Origin: Distichodus sexfasciatus
Taxonomy: Eukaryota; Chordata; Actinopteri; Characiformes; Distichodontidae
Direction of reading: 5' to 3'
Assembly: GCA_032718565.1 (NCBI GenBank)
Contig: JAVGVS010000001.1
Coordinates: forward strand, 7,019,162 to 7,083,161
Length of the DNA: 64,000 bases
Shown one piece after another: positions 12,601-25,000 of this stretch; position 1 is the first letter of the stretch; every line of letters starts with the position of its first letter. Under the pieces are notes generated by a model. The model was not told the origin of the DNA and did no database searches. It saw only the letters and a program-made list of their open reading frames with translations. A program made the position numbers and the translations under genes.

Positions 12601-15600
12601 AAACATTGTTCTGGTTTAGTGTTTATTTTTGTACTTGTTGTTGCTTGTCTGAATTTACATATTGAGAATTGAAGGGTATTTTGAAATTTAAATGTTTTGT
12701 TCCTAAATTAAAACCTATAGAGTTTATGTCTAATATAGAAACTTTAGATGTTAGGGCTACATAATTATATACTGTAGTTGTGTGCTTGCCTTCTCTGCTT
12801 TTGTCTCTTTATTTTAAAGTATTTACACAGGACATCAGAGGATGAAGATCAATAAATCTAGAATTTCCAGAAGACTAGGACTTTCTAGAACTAATAAGGA
12901 AGTACCGAAACAGCAACTTTAACTTTAAACAGCAAAATGAGACTTTTCATTTAAATCATGTTCTTTCACTGACATAGAAAAGTCATATAGAAAGCAGATA
13001 CTATATGTATGTATGAATCATACATTGTGCTTTAAGTGTTAATACCTAATATATTTTAATTATGGATTAAGCCTTAATAATTCTTGTAGCTTTCAGTAAT
13101 ATCTGCATCTTTTTATGTGGTCCTGCATGCTCATGTATTCATTGTGTGTCATTGCTAACATCAGTGAGTTAGCTAGTCGTCCTGTCATCGCTGCGTGCAT
13201 GGGCAAGACTCTGTGCTGCAGTCTGGCCTTAACACGTTTCTCCTCTCTGGCTTTCTGAATGAGAGACTTGTTAGGGCCAATCTCTTGCCATTATTCATTC
13301 ACTGCTGCTGAGTGGTGCTCCCATAGACCCTTTCTCGGGTGTCTTATGGGCTCTTCATCACTGCCTCACGCTCAAACGTTTAGTTACAGTTCATGGTGAG
13401 AAGCTGGTGATAAAGCCAAAACAATTAAGTAGCTGTTCTGCTGTATTACGCTGCTTCAGTTGTTACTTTTTGTTGCTTCATGTAAAACCCAAAAATTCAA
13501 TCCTGCCATGAATTGTCCTCAACTTGAAAGTGATGAAAGAAAAGACAAGCCAATGTTTCCAAAGCCAGCGGCACAAACGTGACCTGGTGCACGACACCTG
13601 AACTTGAGGGGTGTGTTTTTATTTAACCTGACTTTCCCCAAACCCTTCCCCCACAGTTCAACTGACCCCACGTTCCCCCTCTGTACCTCCAGTAGAGGAA
13701 CCTGTGTGGAGAGTTGAACAGACTAGCACCGAGGATCGTAAAAGCTGTAGTCTTCCCGTTGTCTTCCACATTACAGGTGACCGGCTGAGTGCCATACTGA
13801 ATTCCATTCAGTCTGGGCCTTTCCTCCCAGCTCCCTCCGTGTTTGAGCAAGCTGCCAAACCTCCCTCTTCCCCTGTCCACAGCCCATTTGTGTTTGGACA
13901 GTCCCTTTCCCAGCAGTCTCAGCCACAGCTTCTGAGTAAGTCTGTCTGTCTGACAGTGGTGGTGCTTGCTTGCACAGGTGCTGCTTGTATGTATGTTCTC
14001 TTACGTTACTAGTTCAGTTACTCCCGGGTTGACCGTGGGTGTTTTTTGTTATTGTCTAAGGCTCAAATATCCTGCTCTTCAGCCTGTAATCCCATACACT
14101 CGCTTGCTGTTTCTGCTAATAAGCAACACCTCAACCCCTCTCATCTTATAACCGTTTTAATTCCAGCATATCCATTTTTCTGCAACACTTAACATTTCTT
14201 CTGCTGCTAAAGCTGGTTTAATTTCTCATTCTGCATCTTTTATTTAACTTAATTTAACTTTATTTAATTACATGCAATGGGTTTCTTTATTTACTTATTG
14301 TCTTTAACATGTTTGTTTCAAAATTGATGCTTCATTCACTCTTTGTTTTATAAGTAAGTGTTTTAGGTCAGGTTTTGCACTAAAACAGACGAAAATGTTT
14401 CACAAAACACCAATATATTAGCTTTGTAAATAAATCCAGTAACATAGGAAATCAGTTTTATCATGAATGTGTGAATATGTCAGTCGGATCTACAGGATGG
14501 TATTTAGTATGTAGAGTTAGACATTATGTCATGCACATATGAGGAGTCTAGGCGTCTGCCACCTCACTTTCATTAGTTACTGCATCTTTCTTTTTCTCCA
14601 CAGTGACTATAGTCTCATCTTCTCTTGCTCTCATCCTGTTTCTTGCTCTTTCTCATTAGCCTGTCTTATTTCTTCTCTTCTCTTCTCTCTTTCTTTTCTC
14701 TGAGTCCCTTTTTGAGTCAAGCCTTGTTGCTTACTCTCCCTGCAACTGTTTAACTGTTTTCCGCTGTAGATGCTTCATCACGCAGCCTTGCTTCACGTGA
14801 GCGTGTGCACAAAAGCAGTGTGGCTGGGCCTGGCACCGCTCTCTCATCTCTTGCTCTCAGACAAAAGGGTGGGTAATGCATGCCTTCTCCTGGGCGCATC
14901 CAGGAGCCTCAGCACAGGATGGGCATTGTCTCATCCACTGCTCCATGATCTATAGTTTTAGTAATAGGTATAGTTTATTTCAAGCTATGGGTATGGAGTG
15001 CGTTAACGGTTGTGATAAAACTGGTAGGAACGATTCCAGAAATAGGGCTCCTGTTGAAACATCATTCAAATCATAGATATGTTAAGATACTTTAAGATGA
15101 CTAATCTGAAAGAGTGAATAGAAAGGCTGACCAGGGTTTCATCTAGTTCCTTTTTTTGGTCATGTTCCTCTCACATTTCCTGTTTCCCTTTCTTTCTGTC
15201 TCATCCTTTCTTTTCCCATGTTATTTCCCAGGTGTCAGTTTTTTTTTTACTGCATTTTTGTATTATTTTCTCCTCCAGACAATTTGAAAACCTGTTAAAG
15301 CCTGTGTTTTATGGGAAACCTTCTCATGTACCGTAATTCTGCATTTCAGTAATCACAAGTGTGTTGTGAAATTCAGGTGAGAGGGTCAATGCGGCAGCTC
15401 GCTCCATGTCTCCAGCCAGCAAGCACCATCAAGAGAGTCGGTTGTCGAAGCTGGAGAGCCGCTCCAACCGCACTGCCGACCAGGGGAAGATTAAATCCAT
15501 CGACAGTCTGTCTGCCAGCGAGGCTCTCATCCTCAAATCAGATACAGGAAAACTGCGCTCCGATTCCCACAGCCGCTCACACTCCCCCAACCACAACACC

Positions 15601-18600
15601 CTGCAAGCATTGAAGGCAGATGGAAGGACCTCGGGCCTGCGAGCAGAGTCTCCGAACCCCGGCTCCCGCTCCTCCTCACCCAAGCAAAAGACCCTCACTT
15701 CAGGCAGATCAAGTCCCTCTAGCACCAGTTCTCCACGATCCTCCTCTCCGCACGAAAAGAACCAACCCCTGAAAGTCAGCCCCTCCTCAAAGGCCCGTCT
15801 GGACCCTCCCCGCGAACGATCCAAATCTGACTCCTACACCCTGGACCCCGACACCCTGAGAAAGAAAAAGGTGCCTCTGACAGAGCCGCTGAGGGGCAGA
15901 TCTACTTCCCCCAAGTCTAAACTCACTCCCAAAGACGGCAAAGTGGGAAGTAATAATGCAGAAAACCGTGCTCCGTCCCCTCATGTAGTCCAAGAGAACC
16001 TCCACAGCGAAGTGGTGGAGGTCTGTACATCCAGCGCCCTGCTATCCAACGAAGAGGTCAGTGATGAGAATGCAGAACTGCGTAATGCTGAAGAGGGATC
16101 CTCCAAAGTACACTTCAGCATTGGAAAAGCTCCAGTCAAGGAGGAACTAGAGAGCCGCTCCTCACCCAAAGCAAGTCGTAAGACTTCAAGTCGACACGTG
16201 CGACCCAAAAAAGAAAAGTCCGGTCCTCTTTTTAAAGGCGAGATGTCTCGTCTGGCTGAGCCAGCCAAGCAGGCCATGTCACCATCTGTAGCCGAATGTG
16301 CACGCGCCGTCTTCGCTGCATTCCTGTGGCACGAGGGCATTGTGCATGATGCGATGGCCTGCTCCTCTTTCCTCAAGTTCAATCCTGAGCTGACCAAAGA
16401 GCACGCCCCCATACGCAACTCGCTGAGCTGCCAGCAGGGTCTGGATGAGAAGGAAAGCAAGCTGAAGAACCGCCACTCGCTTGAGATCTCCTCTGCCCTC
16501 AACATGTTCAACATCTCGCCCCACGGGCCAGACATCTCCAAGATGGGCAGCATCAATAAGAACAAGGTTCTTTCTATGCTTAAAGAGCCACCCTTGCCTG
16601 AGAAGTGTGAGGATGGGAAGAGTGAGTCGGTACCCTACGAGATGACCAGCCACTCGTCCATGAGGTCTAAATCAGTCCTGCCTCTAACCCTCCAACATCT
16701 GGTGGCATTTTGGGAGGACATCTCCATGGCCACCATCAAAGCGGCCACCCAGAACATGATCTTCCCCAGCCCTGGTTCCAGTGCTATCCTGAAAAAGAAG
16801 GAGAATGAAAAAGACAGCAAGAAGGCTAAGAAGGAGAAGAAGAAGAAGGAGAAAGCTGAGGTGCGGCCCAGGGGGAATCTCTTTGGGGAGATGGCACAGC
16901 TGGCCATGGGAGGTCCAGAGAAAGACACAATTTGTGAACTGTGTGGAGAGTCTCATCCCTACCCTGTGACCTACCACATGCGGCAGGCTCATCCAGGTAC
17001 AACCGTATTTATACAGGTCTTCAGATTATTATTATGTCTGCTTTTAAAAAAGCATGTGACATGTGACTCATGCATCTTTTGCTCTTGTGCTCCTTTAGGC
17101 TGTGGTCGTTATGCTGGAGGTCAAGGCTACAACAGTATTGGCCACTTCTGTGGAGGGTGGGCAGGGAACTGTGGAGATGGAGGCATTGGAGGAAGTACCT
17201 GGTATTTGGTTTGTGATCGCTGTAGAGAGAAGTACTTGAGAGAGAAACAAACAGCGGCCAGGGAAAAGGTAGTGTTTTAACACACACATCTTACAAAAAA
17301 TCTTCCTAAATCTTCCAAAAAAATGTGTTATCAGTTGGCTGAGAATTCATTCTGCTGCTCTTTGGACCAGGTGAAACAGTCCAGGAAGAAACCTCTGCAA
17401 GTGAAAACTCCTCGAGCTCTTCCCACTATGGAGTCTCACCAGGTGATCCGTGCCAATGCCCTATTTCTTTTGTCGCTGAGCAGTGCGGCAGAGCCCAGCT
17501 TGCTGTGCCACCACCCACCCAAACCTTTCCACACCCAGCTGCCCAGCCTGAAAGAGGGTGTATCTGAAGACTTACCTAACAAGATCGGCTGCCTGTATCT
17601 GCAGACTCTGGCTCGGTACTTATCACAATCCTGACATGATTTTCAAAATGTTTCAGATTTGTTACAAACTGTAATATGTCCCTGCATTCACTGACGTGTG
17701 CATTCACTGCTGAAGATCTTATTCCCTCTGTTCATCTGGTTTCTGTGAACTTGACGAGTTTCATACACTAGTCAATATCACAGAGAGCAAAATATCTCCC
17801 CATTGAAAACAGTTTGATAAAAGCACCTCTGTCTGCAAACTAAACCTTGACGCGTGAAACATTTACGTCAAGCTCCTTTAAACATCTGCATTTTTATCTC
17901 TGTGCTCTTTTGCAGGCAACACACTGAGAATTTTGGGGCTTACCAGGATGAGAATCTGTTTCAGGATGAGATGCGCTACCTGAGGTCAACATCAGTCCCA
18001 GCTCCTTATATCTCTGTCACACCAGACGCCTGCCCTAATGTCTTTGAAGAACCAGAGAGTAACATGAAGTCAATGCCACCAAGGTAACGTTTGATTCAAG
18101 CAGAGATTCTCAACTTAGAAGAAAAGGGAGAGTTTTTCTGGATGAGATTCAATTTGGCTTGTGAATGACTTTTGGATTTTTCTCTCCCACCTTTTTTTGG
18201 TAGTCTGGAGACCAGTCCCATTACAGACAGTGACACAGCCAAGCGGACAGTGTTCCAGCGCTCCTACTCGGTGGTGGCTTCTGAGTATGACAAGCAGCAC
18301 TCGGCCTCTCCAGCCAGAGTGAAGGCAGTGCCCAGACGCCGGGTCCACAGTGGAGATGCAGGTAGATTACACCTCTCACCGCACATTTTTATGTTATTGG
18401 AGCATTTTTATGTAATCATTTGGTGTTCTTCCTTATGATGACATGCACACCTTGATCACAATATCAGCTTCTATGAAAAAACGTAAACCCCTCATCCATA
18501 TTTTTGAAACTGTGTTACTGATAACATAACTAATATTATAACACATCATAAAAAGCTATGATTTTTACAGTTTATTTTTAACCCTCTAAAAGATCACGAA

Positions 18601-21600
18601 ATTGGAATTGTGGCCAATTTCATTCAGTATTACAGTGATATTTGCAGTGATTATTGATCATTGATCAGTTATCTTATGTAGGGAAAAAATGATAGACAAG
18701 CCCTTATTGCAAAGATGTATTCATGTTTATATAAGGAAGCAACACTAGATGGAGCCATATTAACCTGCATGATTTGTGGACAAGCAACTATATAAGACCT
18801 AAAGTCAACAAAAGCTATTATAATGAACACACATTAGACCTCTATTTCTATTTCTATATCGGTAAAAAATTTGAAGCGCTAAATATTTTTTCGCAAAAAC
18901 TCCTTGGATGGAAACCTGGCTATTGTCTGTTTTTTTAAATTTAATTAATCTCCCTTTGTATTACATGTTATTGATAGGTCTTTAACTAATGTGTAGTTTC
19001 TAGAATTAAACATTATAACCTAATATATATTAATGTGTTAATCTATCCCTCTCTGTCTAGAAGTAGGCTCCTCCCTCCTGCGGCACCCCTCACCTGAGCT
19101 TTCACGGCTGATCTCAGCTCATGGCTCCCTCAGTAAGGGAGAGAGGAATTTCCAGTGGCCTGTGCTGGCCTTTGTCATTCAGCACCATGATCTGGAGGGT
19201 CTGGAGGTGGCCATGAGGCATGCTTTGCGCAAGTCGGCCTGCAGAGTGTTTGCCATGGAGGTTAGTCCGCGCTGAACAAATACTAACATTGAGAGCAACA
19301 GTTTGTACTTTTACACTTAACATAACACACATTCTGTTTCCTTGTCCAGGCCTTTAACTGGCTGCTGTGCAACGTGATTCAGACCACATCTCTCCACGAC
19401 ATCCTATGGCACTTTGTGGCTTCTCTCACACCGTCTCCATATGAGCCAGAGGAAGAGGAAGATGAGGAAAACAAAGGGAACAAAGAGATTGTGGAGCAGG
19501 TGAGTTGCTTTATTCAAGCTACACCTGGTTTCTTATTTACTAGATAGGGATCACTTGCATTTTCAGAGAATGGCTTTCTCTAATTTTTTTCTGGTCTGTC
19601 ATGATGCAGGAGAAGGATCTGGGCGTTTGTGAGCATCCGCTCTCGGATATCGTCATCGCAGGAGAGGCAGCTCACCCGCTCCCTCACACCTTCCACAGAC
19701 TCCTTCAGACCATCTCTGACCTGATGATGTCACTACCCAGTGGCAGCTCGCTTCAGCAAATGGCCCTCAGGTAAGAGATCCCCTGAGCAGCTGCCCCTAA
19801 TGGACTATTTGAAGTGTATTTTCTCTTTTTGTTTTAATTGGAACTTGCTTTGTAGATGTTGGAGCCTGAAATTCAAACAGTCAGACCACCAGTTTCTGCA
19901 CCAGAGTAACGTGTTCCATCACATCAACAACATCCTTTCCAAATCAGATGATGGGGACAGTGAAGAGAGCTTCAACATCAGTGTGCAGTCGGGATATGAA
20001 GCTATTAGCCAGGTGCTTTTTACCTTCTCATGTGGTTTTACATCAGTACCATTATGTTGACTTCATGCACAAAAATGCTTGTAAATATTAACTAGATATG
20101 CATTTCTGCTAGAGCCCACTGAGTAGGAAGACTTTGACTAAAATACATTGAAGTGATTGTGTAAAGAAGAAGGCATGATAAATGCAAGCATAGGAAGAGT
20201 GTAGATCAGAACAGATTCAGATGTGTGTCCAGTGAGGTGGCATAAGAACCTCCTTGACTGCCGTGCAAAAACAGGTGAAGGAAAGCTTTCGAGTTGAATT
20301 TGGTGGCTTTTGTGAAGGACGTACAAGTGTCGAAATTTGAGCTCGATATTAGTTTATGGAGAGAAAAAACGGACAGATAATAATATATGTACGTAAATGT
20401 CAAGTAGCATTTAATATTTTTTTCCCTTGTCCTGTCCCGGTGCATTAGATAAACAGAATGTGTGGTCTGATTGCCTTGGGTAGTCAGCAATTTGTCCTGC
20501 AAAGGAGGAGTGTGGATATCTCCTATTGCATACTGTAGATTTATTCCGACAGACAAAGCACATTAAGAATGGACAGGAAAGTGAACAATTTGAGAGAGGA
20601 AGAGGGGGGAGAAAACATAATCAACGACAACAACAACAACAATAATAAAACAAGCAAACAAAAAACCCAGAACAAACAGATAAACAACAAAAACAGAGGG
20701 AGATGGAAACTATAATAATATTCAATGACCTAGACAACAACCCAAAAAAAGAGAAATAATAATAATAAATAAATAATAGTATTATTAATAATTATGATAA
20801 TAATAGATACATTATAGTATAACATCGTACATATACAGTAACATTTCTACTTATACATACTGATGATGATAATAATAATATTACATACCAATCTGCAAGC
20901 AGTGATCGTGGGCTATAGTTTGCAGCTTTATCAGTTTTGCTAATCGGCGACAGATGTTAAAAATGACATCGCTTTCATCCTTTATCTAGGGTACATGTTC
21001 AAAACGATAGGCAAAATGCAAAATAGCTTATTATGTTACCACCAACTGGCAGAGTGGTGCACTTTTTGCCCGAGTATTGGGTGGGTCCCCGACCTACCTC
21101 ACAATTTCAAAGCTGTAGCCCACCCAGAGCCGGATTTCTATGACACTCAGTGTGTGGCATTGCAGTCCTATGCCAAGCCCACCACATTTATTTGCATATT
21201 ACAGCCAAATGAAGACCCAAATTAAAAATGTGCTCAGTAATTATTTAAAGAAGAATGTCTTGGGATTCAAATGATACCAGTTGCATGCAGACGGATACAA
21301 TTCCAGGGTCTAGTTCACAAGAGATGGCTTTGCATTTTATGCAAATACCCATGCAGAACCAATATGGCGGAAATAGATGTAGGGTTCTGTAAAGATTCAT
21401 CTTGACCCAAGGAGTAAGATGGTATAAGATTTTTGAGAATCTGAGCTACGGTTCAAAAAGTTATTAGGCAAACGCGAAAATAGCTTATTATAGCACCAAA
21501 TTAACTGGCAGGGTGTTTTTTTTTGCTGAGTAGTGGGTGAGGTTTGTGACCTAACAGCCACATTCCGAAGCTGTAGGTCTTACAGTTTTTGCTCCACAAA

Positions 21601-21972
21601 AGATTTATCATATTACGCAAATTTGCGAGAAATCCAATATTTCGGAAATAGATTGCAGGGGTCTGTAAAGATTCGTCTTGACCCAAGATAAGATGGTGTA
21701 TGATTTTTGAGAATCAACAGAGCTACGGTTCAAAAGTTATTAGACAAAATGCAAGTTTTTTTGAAAAACGCAAAATAGCTTATGTTGGTACAATTTTTTT
21801 TGCCTGGAGTAGTGGGTGGGGTAATCGGACCTACCTGCCAAATTTCCCCCAAAGCTGTAGGTCTTACAGTTTTTCCCCACAAACGCCGCTTTTTAAGGCA
21901 GAAAAAAAAAAATCAAAGACGATTCTTATTAGTACCACGTAGTGTCTCCACTGCATGGCCCCCTAATAACAC

Positions 21973-22015
<43 letters not shown>

Positions 22016-25000
22016 TTAACATTATGTTAATATATTTAACCCCAATGCCTCCAGAATTTTATGGTGAATATTCTTGATATTTGCCTTTTAAAGAATGTAA
22101 CAACACAATTAATTATTGTCTGTTCTGTTTGTTTACCAGAACTGTGCACAGTAACCTGTTTGAAGGACATGACCAGTGTGATGGCTATAAAAACATCCAG
22201 CTTGCCAGCTATGATTGAAGTTTGACAGATGGATCCACTGAGATCGCCTGGGAGTCAGGCGATTTGAGAGGACAAGAACAAGACTAAGAGTATCACCATC
22301 AGCTGCGTGGAAAGGGCATTAATGCCTCATACGTGTCTGTACATGTGACAACTCCAGTATATATAGTAAGTTCACTTTTGGGGACATTTGTTACCATTGT
22401 CCTTTGTTACCATTGCCCTGATTTGGAAACCCCGCCAGATCCTTGTGGTTTCAGTACCTAATAGATTTTTCTGGTCTCCTTAGAAATCAAAGTCACTTCA
22501 ATGACTTCCTGTGTGGAAAGGCAGTGAAGATCTTTGCAGGATCAAACAGGAAAAGGCGTAGGCGTAATGAATATTACACATTAGCCTTTATTTTTAGATT
22601 GAAGATGTAAATAAGATAATTTGTCTAACAATATGATTGACATTCTGAGAAGCCATCCAGATGGTTGAGAGAATTTATACAAGTAGTTGTTAATTTCATA
22701 TTATTAGGACTTGAAATGTAAATAGAATTGAATAAAAGGAAATTGGATATGTCTGTCTGTTGAATGAGAATTGGTGGATTGCATGATGCGTTGGTTTGCT
22801 GGTTGCATAAACTGTAGAGCAAAGCTACAGCAATAAATCAGGTAATGTTTGATAAACCTTCTTTGAGACAGGTGGGAAATTGTAGATGTTTTTAGTCTAA
22901 CCAAAGTTATATGATCAACACCTAGTCACTTGACAACTCAGTGGAATGGGTTTTTTTTTCTTGTTGGATCAGATTGACCTGGACTCGAGACACATGGGTT
23001 GGGTAACCAGCGAGCTGCCTGGAGGAGACCACCATGTGATTAAGATCGAGATGAAGGGGCCTGAGAACACACTGAGGGTGAGGCAGGTGAAAGTGCTCGG
23101 CTGGAAGGACGGTGAAAGCATCAAGATAGCAGGCCAGATTCATCCAGCGTGGGGGCTCAGCAGAAAACTCACAGAAGCAGAGACACTGCACAGAATTCAC
23201 CATCACCTCCCAGGTCAGGTGTGAGATTATTTTTAAATGTGTTGGGCTTAAAATAATAAAGTTGGAAAAATCACACCGCAATTCTCTTCCTGATAATTCC
23301 ATTGTTGTAGGTGTTTGCAAGCTGATTTATGGGGATGCTGAGCCTACTCCAGAACAAGAGGAGAAGAATCTTCTGTCATCTCCTGAGGGTGAAGATAAGG
23401 TGTAAGGGTATATCATTGTAGTTGCATTATGTTATTACTGCCATGTGTGTTGATACACGTGACTCTCTACCTGTTCAATCTGCAGTTAGTCCGCAAGCCG
23501 CGAGCCCAAAGATTTTAAAATCACAAAGATATGCATCCTCTCATTAAAGACTTAATTCCTCATGATAGGTAATTGAAGGGTAAGCTACATATAGTCTCTT
23601 TAAAGGAACCTGAATCTCAGTCTCAGTAGGGTCCAAAAGTGGACCAACAGAAAGGGAACTCGGTTCTTTTGATGTTCACACTGTGAGTTCTTTTGAAAGC
23701 GGTTATCTTTCTGATCCACTTCAGCTCAGATGGGGCCCTCAGTCCTTTTTTCTGTTCATACTAATTCTTGGTGGAGCTCTCAGACCTTTTTACTGCTTTG
23801 CATTCTGCTAACTGAATCAAGGCTTGTTGGGACTTAAAGCGAACCGGACTGAGACCACCTCCCGATGTGGTCTCAGTTCGGGTTCAAGCTTCAGAGGGAC
23901 TGAGTCTTTGGTTGTGTCTTTACATACATAAAAAATGCTGACTAATCGATCTGGAGTTCGCAGGGCTGAAACGACCAAGTGTGAAAACACCAAGTAATTG
24001 CCTAGACATGTTGTGTGGCGGATTTCCTTTTTGAAACTACTTGACTGTTCAGTGAAGTAATGTTTTCCTTTTTACACTGTTTCTCCTCAGGGCACCAGTC
24101 TGATGCTGACTCTGAAGGAGCACATGGTTGGCATCATCTTCAGCAGAAGCAAACTCACTAATCTACAGAAACAGGTACAAAATGCAATCACAGCAACAGC
24201 TCTGGTGGTTATCCCACCTAACCACACAGTGCTGAATCTGTTTCCTCCTCTATACTTTTGCTCAGAGGTGCACACATTGTTCAAGCCATTCGCATGGAGG
24301 CCACTCGTGTGAGGGAGGAGTGGGAGCATGCCATCTCCAGCAAGGAGAACGCCAACTCCCAGCCCAGTGACGATGATGCATCTTCAGACGCATACTGCTT
24401 TGAGTTGCTGTCGATGGTTTTAGCCCCTTGAGTGATCCACGTGGGCAGGCAGTACTTAGGCCCAGCAACCACTCCTGCTCCAAGATCTCTTTCCTCCTCC
24501 ACACAGCTCCACCACGGGTGCAAGAGACAGGTGGGCTTGAGTTTCAGAAGCCTCAACTAGATGGGCTACAGAATGCTTCTAATTTAAATTAAAAGCATCC
24601 ATTAATGCCTTGCTCATGCTACACAATTCTCTGAAAGTGGTTGAATCTCTGTACTGTTCACACTACACAACCTCAACAGATGGTTTGATCATTTGAACAC
24701 AGCAGCAAGGTTATCTCTAGGGATGCACCGATCCGATATGTTGATCGGATGTTGATCTGATAACGACTCAAATACCTGGATTGGGTATCGGTGGCATTGG
24801 GCCAATCTATGGAGCCGATCTGTTCAGTAATTGTTTGTGTAAGTGCATTCGCACAATTTATGTACCTGAAGTTGCATTGCGGTAAAGCTGGTTTATTATT
24901 ATACATTCACGCTAATTTGTACATTTTTATTATGCGAATGAGCAGAACAAGCAACGCAACATACTACAACCCCAAAAGCAATCACACGATTATACGTTCC

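Noticed and set aside
15429..16992. Long minus-strand ORFs opposite the large mycbp2 exon (131, 194, 124, 97 and 102 aa)
   Set aside because: They mirror the strongly biased Ser/Pro/Lys codons of the real exon, overlap one another in different frames and show no domain or splice support.
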